Positions 1 to 7,266 of a stretch of 15,500 bases of DNA are shown piece by piece; positions within the stretch are counted from its first letter, which is position 1, and the number at the start of each line of letters is the position of its first letter. The translations under genes were made by a program, and so were the position numbers. The notes below the pieces were generated by a model. The model saw only the letters and a program-made list of their open reading frames with translations, had not been told where the DNA came from and searched no databases. This DNA is from JACJYE01 sp964432875 (GTDB lineage Bacteria > Bacteroidota > Bacteroidia > Chitinophagales > Saprospiraceae). Location of the stretch: NCBI GenBank assembly GCA_964432875.1, contig CAYSPJ010000116.1, positions 1-15,500 on the forward strand, given 5' to 3'.

Positions 1-69
1 CAAAACAGTGGGAACAGATTCCTCTCAAAAACGGCCTTATGCAACAGCCTAGATGCCATCCCTCCCCCA

Positions 70-87
70 TTTTTTTTTAAAAAAAAA
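70..87. other. T9A9 homopolymer palindrome
   Basis: Nine T residues are followed directly by nine A residues, a perfect 18-base self-complementary tract in non-coding DNA. It could be a relic of facing terminator tails or simply a low-complexity tract. No gene abuts it on either side, so no role can be assigned. Confidence 0.5.
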
Positions 88-154
88 CCGCTCCTAAACG
101 CAACCTGCTTGGAGCTATTCCGTATATGAAAAATAGTTTTATACATCAGAGAGG

Positions 155-179
155 AAAAAAGCGCCTATGCCTTCAGGCG
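155..179 (-). terminator. Terminator-like hairpin, third of three on the minus strand
   Basis: On the minus strand a five-base stem (CGCCT at 179-175 with AGGCG at 166-162, eight-base loop) is followed closely by six T residues at 160-155. It is the weakest of three tandem hairpins with the same orientation and may act as a back-up terminator. Confidence 0.4.
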
Positions 180-207
180 ATTCGTAAATATCGCCAGGCT
201 TTGAGAC

Positions 208-238
208 AAAAAAAACCGGCCGTTTGCGGCGGCCGGTT
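208..238 (-). terminator. Strong rho-independent terminator, minus strand
   Basis: A perfect nine-base GC-rich stem (AACCGGCCG at 214-222 with CGGCCGGTT at 230-238, seven-base loop) is followed on the minus strand by eight T residues (A tract at 208-215). On the plus strand no T run follows, so the direction is minus. No recognisable minus-strand protein gene lies upstream of it in the window. Confidence 0.75.
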
Positions 239-270
239 CCAAAAAAGCTTTGAGAGGCTATCTACATACC

Positions 271-299
271 AAAAAACGAGGATTTCCTTTGAAACCCTC
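271..299 (-). terminator. Rho-independent terminator, minus strand
   Basis: On the minus strand GAGGGTTTC (299-291) pairs with GAAATCCTC (286-278) around a four-base loop, with nine pairs including one G-U. One base later come six T residues at 276-271. It is the first hairpin met by minus-strand transcription coming from the AT-rich region at about 440-640. Confidence 0.65.
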
Positions 300-433
300 A
301 AATCTTACTTCGTGGGACTATAATTGCATTGTGGGAATGCCGATTTAAATTTTCACAAGCGCCTTGCCTGTTTGAGATGGAGTGCTGTCCTGCCCTACTG
401 TTTCTCCCCTTCAACTCCATTTGTTTCTTTCAA
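271..433 (-). ncRNA. Candidate small RNA upstream of the stacked terminators
   Basis: Three terminators need a transcript, yet no credible protein gene is visible on the minus strand here. The longest minus-strand frame with an ATG start (420 down to about 298, roughly 40 codons) matches nothing I recognise. A weak promoter-like pair lies upstream: TTTG at 466-463 and CACCTTTG at 446-439, separated by 16 bases, which would start RNA near 433. Within the span, ATGGAGT (420-414) can pair with ACTCCAT (383-377), and GCATT with AATGC around a five-base loop (340-326). It does not show the signatures I know for tmRNA or SRP RNA, and I could not fold it convincingly as 6S RNA. A short peptide gene or the tail of a longer transcript remain alternatives. 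Confidence 0.2.
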
Positions 434-797
434 CGATACAAAGGTGATGCTTTTTTTAGCCTCAAATAAGTACATTTCACGGATTTTCTGTATTTTTAAG
501 CGATTCTAATAAATCAAAAACAATTGAATGTCAATTACTTTTGAAGTAAAAAATTAAAAACACTGTTTCAGGATAAACTATTTTTTTTCTCATCTGTGAT
601 TTTTTTAAAATACTTGGTAAACAGCGGGATGTTATAAATTAGCACCGAGGAGCGATTCAGCAGCGCCCGGACTGACTCACCCTGCCCTCAGCCACGAACC
701 TCATGCTATTTTATAGTGTGCCCGAGGCCTATACTCCCCAACTCCCAACAGAAGGTTAATCCTCCCCCCAGCGGCAACGGCAACCGCCGGATTTCCC
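300..797. other. Non-coding stretch before the two-component operon
   Basis: No open frame here resembles a protein. Positions about 480-640 are strongly AT-rich and could hold promoters for either strand. Positions 640-797 are GC-richer and contain no recognised RNA or repeat. Confidence 0.5.
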
Positions 798-805
798 TAT
801 CTTTG
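798..805 (+). promoter_or_regulatory. Bacteroidota -7 box TATCTTTG at the histidine kinase start
   Basis: The box fits the Bacteroidota consensus TAnnTTTG exactly and ends five bases before the ATG at 811. If it is used, RNA would start about at the A of the ATG, giving a leaderless or nearly leaderless message. No clear TTG -33 element lies at the usual distance, so the call is moderate. Confidence 0.45.
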
Positions 806-810
806 CCTGG

Positions 811-2112
811 ATGCGCAACCAAATCCTCGCCGCTCTGGCGGTGGCAGCCTTGTTGGGGCTAGCCATCGTACAATACCAACTACTGCGGGCCGGCATTCAG
901 TTGGAACGGCAGCGCTTTGAGCGTGATGCCTACGGTATTTTGCAGGATGTAGAGCAAAACATCAACCACCGCGGCTTGCTGCGGCAACAAATCCGCCGCT
1001 TGCAGCGGCAGGGCAGCCTGCCGCTGACCTCGCCGGAATGGCTCTTGCCACGGATGGTAGAGGATTCGCTGCGTGCCCTGTTTACGGAAGTAGCGGCAGC
1101 CCGCGGCCTGGATTTCCGCTACCAATTCGCCCTGGCGGAGGACTTCATGAGCAACCCGCTGGCCGGCGCGCCTTTTGCCGGAGTAGGGCAAAAGGCCAAG
1201 CGGGAAACTTACAGCCTGCGCCTGGGAGGCGCCATGCAACAGGAATGCAATTGCAGCCTGGTGCTCCATCTTCAGGTGGAGCACTTGACTGGTTTATTGC
1301 TGAGAAGGCTCAACTACATCCTGGCACCATCAGTTTTGTTTCTACTCTTGTTGCTGGGCACCCTGCTGCTGCTGCTGCACGCCCTGAAACGGCAAGAACA
1401 ACTGGGCCGGGCCAAAAACGACTTCATCAACAACCTGGCGCACGAACTGAAAACCCCGGCTTTTTCCATCTCGCTGCTAGCTAAGCTGCTGCGGCAGGGG
1501 CTGCGGGGAGGCAATGGAGAAAAAAACGAAGCGTACCTGACCTTGCTGGAGCAGGAGAATGAGCAGATCAAAACCCAGGTCGAAAAGGTATTGGAATTGG
1601 CCAGCCTGGAGAGCACCCGCTACCCCATGCAGCTCCGCCCCAGCCGGCTCCACCCCTTGCTCGAGTCCGTAGCGGCACACCATCGCCTGCGGGCGGAGCG
1701 CCTGGGCGGCAGCCTATCCCTGCGCCTCCATGCCGAATGCGATATCGCACTGGCCGATGAGGGCCACCTGCGCAACGTGATGCAGAACTTGCTGGACAAC
1801 GCCATCAAATACAGCGCGGGCCCTCCGGCGATAGAAATAGCCACCGCTGCAACGGGCAGCCAGCTCGTCATCGCGATATCGGACCAAGGGCCGGGCATCG
1901 CCCCCGAGCATCAGCAGCGCATCTTTGAAAAGTTTTACCGCGTGCCCAATGGGCGAGCCATTAAAGGCTTTGGGTTGGGGCTGAGCTACGTGCGCGAAGC
2001 CCTCCGCGCCCAGGGCGGCAGCATCCGGCTGGAAAGCACGCCCGGCAAAGGGAGCACCTTTCTGATTGCGCTGCCTCTGGCGGCGGCCGACACGGAATAC
2101 CCTAACCTATAA
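811..2112 (+). CDS. Membrane-bound sensor histidine kinase
   Basis: Inner-membrane sensor kinase of 433 residues that should autophosphorylate on a histidine and pass the phosphate to the regulator encoded 10 bases downstream. Residues 4-26 form the first membrane helix, about 27-168 a predicted periplasmic sensor region of no recognised family, and about 171-191 the second helix. The HisKA helix carries His211 in LAHELKTP (209-216). The ATPase domain shows the N box NLLDNAIKY (326-334), G1 DQGPGIAPE (358-366), F box IFEKFYR (371-377) and G2 GFGLGLSYV (386-394), so all catalytic boxes are present. The sensor region has a Cys-x-Cys pair (146, 148). The start at 811 gives a complete first helix and lies just after a -7 box. 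The signal sensed cannot be told from sequence. Confidence 0.93.
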   Translation: MRNQILAALAVAALLGLAIVQYQLLRAGIQLERQRFERDAYGILQDVEQNINHRGLLRQQIRRLQRQGSLPLTSPEWLLPRMVEDSLRALFTEVAAARGLDFRYQFALAEDFMSNPLAGAPFAGVGQKAKRETYSLRLGGAMQQECNCSLVLHLQVEHLTGLLLRRLNYILAPSVLFLLLLLGTLLLLLHALKRQEQLGRAKNDFINNLAHELKTPAFSISLLAKLLRQGLRGGNGEKNEAYLTLLEQENEQIKTQVEKVLELASLESTRYPMQLRPSRLHPLLESVAAHHRLRAERLGGSLSLRLHAECDIALADEGHLRNVMQNLLDNAIKYSAGPPAIEIATAATGSQLVIAISDQGPGIAPEHQQRIFEKFYRVPNGRAIKGFGLGLSYVREALRAQGGSIRLESTPGKGSTFLIALPLAAADTEYPNL

Positions 2113-2122
2113 CCATACAATT

Positions 2123-2812
2123 ATGCCTGAGACGCCCAAGATACTGCTAGCTGAAGACCACGCCACCCTGGGCTATGCCCTCAAGGAATACCTGGAGCTC
2201 AAGGGCTTTGCCGTGAGCTGGGCCCAGGAGGGCGGCAAAGCCCTGGCCCACTTCGAGCGCTACCCGGTGGATTTGTGCATCCTCGACGTGATGATGCCGG
2301 GGCAGGACGGCTTCGAGCTGGCCACCGCCCTCAAGCAGCGCAACCCACGCCTGCCCATTATCTTCCTGACGGCCCGCTCGCTCAAGGCCGATGTACTCAA
2401 GGGCTTTGGCCTGGGCGCCGACGACTACATCGTCAAGCCCGTGGACGAGGAGGAGCTCGTGGCGCGCATCCAGGCGGTGCTGCGCCGCGCCGCGCCGGAA
2501 AGCGCCGCCTCGGAGACCTATGCCATCGGCCGCTATATCTTCGATTTTGCCAACCAAAAGCTCAGCCTGGAGGGCCGGGAGCGCATCCTCACCGAACGCG
2601 AAGCCCGCCTGCTGCATCTGCTCTGCACCTGCCAGGGCCGCCTGCTGCCTCGCCAGGAAGTGCTCAAAAACCTCTGGAGCCAAAACGATTACTTCACCCG
2701 CCGCAGCATGGACGTCTTCGTCTCCCGCCTGCGCAAATACCTCGCCGACGACCCCAATATCGAAATCCAAAACGTCTATGGCAGCGGGTTTATCCTGCAT
2801 GTGCATGACTAA
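2123..2812 (+). CDS. OmpR/PhoB-type response regulator
   Basis: Cytoplasmic DNA-binding regulator of 229 residues, the expected size for the family. The receiver domain (about 5-120) has the acidic pair Glu11/Asp12, the phosphoacceptor Asp55 in LDVMMPGQDG, Thr83 and Lys105 in the IVKP motif. A winged-helix domain covers about 131-227, with TERE near 157-160 and the typical end YGSGFIL near 219-225. It is very likely phosphorylated by the kinase immediately upstream. The frame is open further upstream to 2066, inside the kinase gene, but the ATG at 2123 puts the receiver at the usual distance from the N-terminus and follows the kinase stop by 10 bases. Its stop overlaps the start of the next gene, so the three genes are probably one transcript. 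Target promoters are not evident. Confidence 0.93.
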   Translation: MPETPKILLAEDHATLGYALKEYLELKGFAVSWAQEGGKALAHFERYPVDLCILDVMMPGQDGFELATALKQRNPRLPIIFLTARSLKADVLKGFGLGADDYIVKPVDEEELVARIQAVLRRAAPESAASETYAIGRYIFDFANQKLSLEGRERILTEREARLLHLLCTCQGRLLPRQEVLKNLWSQNDYFTRRSMDVFVSRLRKYLADDPNIEIQNVYGSGFILHVHD

Positions 2813-3962
2813 TGAAGGCGCCAGGCTCGGTCTAAGAAAAATAACCTATCTTCAACGCAAAAAAGTGAAGGCAGCCTTTTATCGCATCTTCCGGGCCATT
2901 CGCCGCACCTTTAGCCACGGCTGGCATCAGGCCAAGCGCTGGGCAGGCCTGGCGGCAGATTGGCCAGTCACCGTTGCGGCTTATCGGGGCTATGGCCGGC
3001 CCGACCGGGTGCTGCTGAAAGGGCGGGTGTTAAAAGACCGCCGGATCATCGCCCGCAACATCAACTCGCGCTGGCGGGCGCTCATCCAGACCTACAAGCG
3101 CTTTAGTAGCGTCGAAATCAGCGGGGCAGATTTAAGTATCCAGTTGGGCGAGCACCTCCTCTCGGCCCGCACCGACGCCGAAGGGTATTTCCAGCTCGAC
3201 ACGAGCCTATCGGCACCGCTGGCGCCTGGCAGCAGCCATTGGCACGAAGCCAAAGTGACGGTCCACGCCATCCCTGGCCGCGAGGTCGATTTCCAAACCA
3301 GGGCGCACCTGCTCATCCCCCCGCCCGAGGCGCGACACGGCATCATCAGCGACATCGACGACACGGTGCTCCAAACCGACGTCACCTCGCTGCTGAAGCT
3401 CAAGATGCTCTACCACACCATCCTGAAGGGAGCGGCCTTGCGGCAATCGTTCAGCGCGGCAGCCGCGTTCTACCAAGCGCTGCACCTTGGCCCGGATGGC
3501 CAACCCCTCAACCCCGTCTTTTACGTCTCCAACGGCCCGTGGAACCTCTACGATCTGCTGGAGGAGTTCCTGCTGCTCAACGATCTGCCTGCCGGCCCCA
3601 TCCTCTTAAGGGATTTCGGCATCCCCTACCAGCAGCGCCCGGCAGGCTACAAAGGGCACAAATACAGCAGCATCGCCCACATTTTTGAAACCTTTCCTGA
3701 CCTGCGCTTCGTGCTCATCGGCGATAGCGGAGAAAAAGACCCCTACATCTACCGCGCCATCGCCGAGGCCTTCCCCGGCCGCGTCGCCGCCATTTACATC
3801 CGCGACGTGCGCTCCCGCCGCCGCGCGCGCCGCCTGACCCGCTTCATCGAGGCGACTCGGGCTGACATCCAGGTGGTGCAGAATTACGCGCAAGCAGCAC
3901 ATGATGCGGCTGCCCGCGGGTTGCTGGAGATGGAGCTTTTCGATGGGCTGCGCAAGCGATAA
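2805..3962 (+). CDS. APP1-family (DUF2183) phosphatase
   Basis: Haloacid-dehalogenase-like phosphatase of the APP1 family, whose yeast founder dephosphorylates phosphatidate. The catalytic signature DIDDTV lies at 183-188 (Asp183 nucleophile, Asp185 acid/base). It is followed by FYVSNGPWNLY (239-249), a KGHKYSSI segment with likely catalytic lysines (283-290) and GDSGEKDP (306-313), all in the family order. Residues 60-175 are a beta-rich N-terminal part, and residues 10-45 are basic and could touch membrane. The start is uncertain: ATG at 2805 overlaps the regulator stop by eight bases, ATG at 2799 is also possible, and a GTG at 2865 would shorten it by 20 residues. The frame runs open back to 2391 inside the regulator, but that part is out-of-frame shadow. 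Tight overlap suggests coupled translation. The substrate in this organism is unknown. Confidence 0.85.
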   Translation: MTNEGARLGLRKITYLQRKKVKAAFYRIFRAIRRTFSHGWHQAKRWAGLAADWPVTVAAYRGYGRPDRVLLKGRVLKDRRIIARNINSRWRALIQTYKRFSSVEISGADLSIQLGEHLLSARTDAEGYFQLDTSLSAPLAPGSSHWHEAKVTVHAIPGREVDFQTRAHLLIPPPEARHGIISDIDDTVLQTDVTSLLKLKMLYHTILKGAALRQSFSAAAAFYQALHLGPDGQPLNPVFYVSNGPWNLYDLLEEFLLLNDLPAGPILLRDFGIPYQQRPAGYKGHKYSSIAHIFETFPDLRFVLIGDSGEKDPYIYRAIAEAFPGRVAAIYIRDVRSRRRARRLTRFIEATRADIQVVQNYAQAAHDAAARGLLEMELFDGLRKR

Positions 3963-3964
3963 GT

Positions 3965-5269
3965 TCAGCCCAGCAACCGCTCCAACTGATTGGCCCGCGA
4001 ACCTTTCACCAAAATCAGATGCCCTTGGAAACCCTGCACTTCGAACCAAGCCTTGAGCGACTCGACCTCTGGAAAATGCAGGCATCCTTCCTGGCCCGAC
4101 AGGTATTGGAAGCCGCTACCGACGAAAGCCAGCGCGGCGAAGCCTTGGCTAGCTGCGAGCTGGGCGATAGCCTCGTGCTCGGCCTGGCTGTCCTCGCCAA
4201 GCTCGCGCATCTCGCCGATGATGGCCAGCTTGGGGCCGCCGGCCATGGCGCGGAAGGCCAGTAGAGCCTCGCGCATGCTGGTGGGGTTGGCGTTGTAGGC
4301 ATCCAGCACAAAGGTGTTGCCGCCCCGCTCGACGAGCTGCGAGCGGTTGTTGGAGGGGATGTAGCCCTCGATGGCTGCCACAATTTTGTCATCGGGCACC
4401 TGGAAGTACTGGCCCAGAGCGATCGCCGTCATGATGTTGCTGAAATTATAACCGCCGATCAGGCGGCTGCTCAGCTCGCGATAGCTGCCATCGCTCCTGA
4501 GGAAACGAGCCTCCACAAACGGCTCGCTGCGCAAGAGCTGCACTTCCACGGCAGCCCCTGCCACTGGCAGCCCGTCGCTGCGCCGGTAAAAGACCCGCTT
4601 GGCTACCGGACTGGAAAGCTCCTCCAAAAAAGCGGCATCGCTATTGACAAAAGCGGTGCCGCCCGTCTCGGCCAGGAAGCGGTACAGCTCCGATTTCCCT
4701 TTTTTGACCCCTTCGATACCGCCGAAGCCCTCCAGGTGAGCCTTGCCGATATTGGTGATCAGACCGTGAGTCGGCTCGGCGATGCGGCTCAGGGCATCGA
4801 TCTCTCCCTGGTGGTTGGCGCCCATCTCGATGACGGCGATTTCCACGTCCAGCGGCATGGCCAGCAGCGTGAGGGGTACGCCGATGTGGTTGTTGAGGTT
4901 GCCTGAGGTGAAGTGCAGGCGGTAGTGGCTGCCAAGCACGGCGCTGATGAGCTCTTTAGTGGTCGTCTTGCCGTTGCTGCCGGTAATGCCGATGACCGGG
5001 ATGCCAAATTGCCGCCGGTGATGACGAGCCAGCTGCTGCAAAGCTTCGAGTACATCTGGCACTAAGATGCAGCGCTCGCCAGCGGCAAAAGCAGGATTGT
5101 CGATGATCGCATAAGCCGCGCCTTGCTCCAGGGCTTGACCGGCGAATTGGTTGCCGTCGAAGCGCTCGCCGTGCAATGCGAAGAAGAGGCTGCCCGGCCC
5201 AGCTTGGCGCGAATCGATTGTAACTTGAGCATATTGCTGATAAACCGCGTAAAGCTGCTCGATATTCAT
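3965..5269 (-). CDS. murF: UDP-N-acetylmuramoyl-tripeptide--D-alanyl-D-alanine ligase
   Basis: Cytoplasmic ATP-dependent ligase that adds D-Ala-D-Ala to the UDP-MurNAc-tripeptide, the last soluble step of peptidoglycan precursor synthesis. The 434 residues match the family length. The N-terminal substrate domain has TIDSR (17-21) and the SLFFAL segment (27-32). The central ATPase has the P-loop GITGSNGKTTTKE (94-106), IEMGANHQGEI (147-157) and NIGKAHLEGFG (173-183). The C-terminal domain has SNNRSQ (306-311), DAYNANPTS (323-331), GEMRELG (352-358) and KGSR (422-425). It ends two bases from the convergent APP1 gene with no room for a terminator. A terminator separates it from gldJ upstream, so it probably has its own promoter, which I could not locate. 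Confidence 0.96.
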   Translation of the reverse strand: MNIEQLYAVYQQYAQVTIDSRQAGPGSLFFALHGERFDGNQFAGQALEQGAAYAIIDNPAFAAGERCILVPDVLEALQQLARHHRRQFGIPVIGITGSNGKTTTKELISAVLGSHYRLHFTSGNLNNHIGVPLTLLAMPLDVEIAVIEMGANHQGEIDALSRIAEPTHGLITNIGKAHLEGFGGIEGVKKGKSELYRFLAETGGTAFVNSDAAFLEELSSPVAKRVFYRRSDGLPVAGAAVEVQLLRSEPFVEARFLRSDGSYRELSSRLIGGYNFSNIMTAIALGQYFQVPDDKIVAAIEGYIPSNNRSQLVERGGNTFVLDAYNANPTSMREALLAFRAMAGGPKLAIIGEMRELGEDSQAEHEAIAQLAASQGFAALAFVGSGFQYLSGQEGCLHFPEVESLKAWFEVQGFQGHLILVKGSRANQLERLLG

Positions 5270-5293
5270 GTGGATAGTTGTGACTTTGGTTTC

Positions 5294-5328
5294 AGCCTTG
5301 TAGCGCAGAGGGGCATCGCAACAAGGCT
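5294..5328 (-). repeat. Inverted repeat in the murF leader
   Basis: AGCCTTGT (5294-5301) and ACAAGGCT (5321-5328) form an eight-base stem, with further GCG/CGC pairing inside it, about 25 bases upstream of the murF start. No T run follows in the minus direction. It could be a leader structure or operator; function is unknown. Confidence 0.4.
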
Positions 5329-5334
5329 ATTAAG

Positions 5335-5370
5335 AAAAACCTCCGCAACAGCATAGCCATTGCGGAGGTT
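5335..5370 (-). terminator. Terminator after gldJ
   Basis: A perfect 11-base stem (AACCTCCGCAA at 5338-5348 with TTGCGGAGGTT at 5360-5370, 11-base loop) is followed on the minus strand by a T-rich tail (five T at 5339-5335, then CTT). It lies 65 bases past the gldJ stop and should end the gldJ transcript before murF. Confidence 0.8.
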
Positions 5371-5435
5371 TATGATCGGGCTGCCCATTAAGAGCAGTAT
5401 ATTATGGCGGCACACCAAAGGTGCCCCTTTCAATA

Positions 5436-6938
5436 CTAATACCGTCTTTTTTCACCCCGCTTGCGCTTGGTGCGGAATTCATTGCCGCCCACATCTTCAT
5501 TGCCCGTGGGCGAGCCGGTGCGGGTCATGGCGCAGCGGAAGCCGATGGTGCGGGAAGACTTTTCCTCATCGAGGAAGCGGCGGGCGCCCGGCGAGAGCCA
5601 GAAGGCGCGGTCGGCCCAGGAACCCCCTTTATAGACGCGGGTCTTATCGCTGATGAGGGTGTGCTTGGCATAGTCGTAGTAAGCCTGAGATTGCTTATCG
5701 CCATCGAGGTAGTCGTATGCCTTGCCGACCTTATAGTTGTCGCGGGTAGCCGCTTCCTCATCAGTCACATAAGCATAGCGCAGCCGGCCGAGGCTGTCCT
5801 TTTCGATCGGGCGGCCATCCTCGTCGAGTTCTTTCTTCCTGAACTCGTTGCCACGATAGGGGTTGAGGTCGTGGTTTTGAGCATCGCTCAGCGTAGTGCT
5901 CGTGAGGGGGCGGTAGAGGTCGAGTACCCATTCGTTCACGTTGCCGGCCATGTTGTAGAGGCCGAAATCGTTGGGTATGAACGAGCGCACCGGTGCCGGG
6001 ATGTGGGCTTTGTCATTGAGCTTGCCCGCCATACCCATGTAGTCACCAGCGCCGCGCTTAAAGTTGGCCATGATGGCGCCCTGATACTTATCGCGTTTTT
6101 GGTAGCGCACCGTATTGCCATTCCAAGGGTAGAAACGGCGATCGGAGATGCGTTCATCTTTTTCAGAAGTCTGGTTGCCTTGCAGGGCCAAAGCGGCATA
6201 TTCCCACTCCGCTTCCGTAGGCAGGCGATATTCTGGCAGGAGGATGCCGTCTTCAAAACGTACCGAACGCTCCCCGCCGGTGCGGAGGTCTTTCAGGTTT
6301 TTGCGCACATCGCCCTGGTATTGACCAACGAGGTAAGATTCCGTGTTGAAGTTGTCTTCATCCTTTTGCTCAGTATTGGGGTTGAGGATACCCTTTTCGA
6401 TGAGCATCATTTCGTTTACGCGGTCGGTACGCCAGCGCGCAAACTCATTGGCTTGTACCCAGCTCACGCCCACTACTGGATAGTTGTCGTAGGAGGGGTG
6501 GCGGAAGTAGGTCTCCACGAAAGGCTCGTTGTAGGCCAGTTCTTCACGCCATACCAGCGTATCGGGCAGGGCGCGACGGTAAACCTCAGGGTAAGACTCC
6601 CCGAATACCCGGTTGATCCAATACAGGTACTCACGGTAGTCGATATTAGCTACCTCGGTTTCATCCATGTAGAAAGAAGAAACCGTAACACGACGAGGGA
6701 TATTATTCCAATCGTAGGTGACATCCTGTTGGGTAATACCCATGGCGAATGTGCCGCCTTCAATCAGCACCAGATTGGGGCCGGAAGCCTGTCCTGCGTA
6801 TTCGACTTTTTCAAAGCCCCCCCATTTGGAGTCATTATACTTCCAGCCGGTAGTGGCTGAGCGCTCTTTGCTGCCGCAGGAACTCAAGGTAAGAGCTGCT
6901 CCCAACAGAATGGCGCCAAACTTCAGCAGATTTTTCAT
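5436..6938 (-). CDS. gldJ: T9SS/gliding motility lipoprotein GldJ
   Basis: Outer-membrane lipoprotein of 500 residues needed in flavobacteria for gliding and for stability of the T9SS component GldK. The N-terminus is a lipoprotein signal with lipobox LSSC and lipidated Cys21. Residues about 54-470 form a sulfatase-modifying-factor (FGE-like) domain: EGGTFAMG (60-67), SFYMDETEV (88-96), RLPTEAEWEYAA (238-249), NMAGNVNEWV (329-338), KGGSW (437-441) and GFRC (466-469). Features that favour GldJ over the related GldK are WKYNDSKWGGF near the N-terminus, DVTYDWNN (72-79), ALPDTLVWR (123-131) and WRTDRVNE (169-176). ATG at 6938 is chosen because it begins the lipoprotein signal; the frame extends 13 codons further back. 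The C-terminus is strongly basic (489-500). A -7 box lies about 28 bases upstream and a terminator follows. Confidence 0.92.
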   Translation of the reverse strand: MKNLLKFGAILLGAALTLSSCGSKERSATTGWKYNDSKWGGFEKVEYAGQASGPNLVLIEGGTFAMGITQQDVTYDWNNIPRRVTVSSFYMDETEVANIDYREYLYWINRVFGESYPEVYRRALPDTLVWREELAYNEPFVETYFRHPSYDNYPVVGVSWVQANEFARWRTDRVNEMMLIEKGILNPNTEQKDEDNFNTESYLVGQYQGDVRKNLKDLRTGGERSVRFEDGILLPEYRLPTEAEWEYAALALQGNQTSEKDERISDRRFYPWNGNTVRYQKRDKYQGAIMANFKRGAGDYMGMAGKLNDKAHIPAPVRSFIPNDFGLYNMAGNVNEWVLDLYRPLTSTTLSDAQNHDLNPYRGNEFRKKELDEDGRPIEKDSLGRLRYAYVTDEEAATRDNYKVGKAYDYLDGDKQSQAYYDYAKHTLISDKTRVYKGGSWADRAFWLSPGARRFLDEEKSSRTIGFRCAMTRTGSPTGNEDVGGNEFRTKRKRGEKRRY

Positions 6939-6965
6939 TGACGGAGTTGTTTTAAAATTGACCAA

Positions 6966-6973
6966 CAAATATA
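6966..6973 (-). promoter_or_regulatory. -7 box TATATTTG upstream of gldJ
   Basis: Read on the minus strand this is an exact TAnnTTTG box. RNA would start near 6960, giving a leader of about 22 bases before the gldJ ATG at 6938. No good -33 TTG is visible. The same eight bases precede porV. Confidence 0.5.
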
Positions 6974-7266
6974 GCATTCAAATTAATTACCTTCCTGATT
7001 TTATGATACCGTCGGGTTCACATCATCAGGCAGCGAGTTATTTCAGGTTTTACGGCACTAAAACGGATTACAGCCCCAGAAACCATCTTGCTTTCAGTAT
7101 AGCACAGCCCTAGGAGGGTTTACCCCAAAGCACGCTGGCTTTCCCGGTAAGCAAGTTGCCTGGCCAATACGGCACTTCCGTCTTGCCGGCACGCCACGCC
7201 AAAAGCGGGGCGCACTGGTGGTTTGTGTGAAATTCAATTGTGGCGAGCCACAGTTTTCCTTCGAAA
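6974..7266. other. Intergenic gap between gldJ and the porP/sprF gene
   Basis: No gene is supported here. The minus-strand frame 7110-7337 overlaps the end of the porP-type gene in another frame and resembles nothing. The only structure seen is TGTGGC-GA-GCCACA at 7239-7252, just past the porP stop. It could form a short hairpin but has no T tail in the minus direction. Confidence 0.5.

Noticed and set aside
271..433. 6S RNA, SRP RNA or tmRNA at the left end
   Set aside because: The signature segments of SRP RNA and tmRNA are absent and I could not pair the ends into a 6S-like long hairpin; kept only as an unnamed candidate RNA.
126..509. Two short plus-strand frames (65 and 61 codons)
   Set aside because: The first runs through two terminator hairpins and neither resembles a known protein.
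2391..2798. N-terminal extension of the APP1 frame across the regulator gene
   Set aside because: The extension is the +1 shadow of the winged-helix coding region, rich in Ser/Ala/Arg/Pro, and has no similarity to APP1 proteins.
2147..2806. 219-codon open frame opposite the response regulator
   Set aside because: It is antisense to an intact OmpR-type gene and its translation shows no domain.
5421..6860. Long open frame (479 codons) on the plus strand opposite gldJ
   Set aside because: It is antisense to a clear GldJ with intact motifs, lacks recognisable domains, and its length is explained by the codon bias of gldJ.
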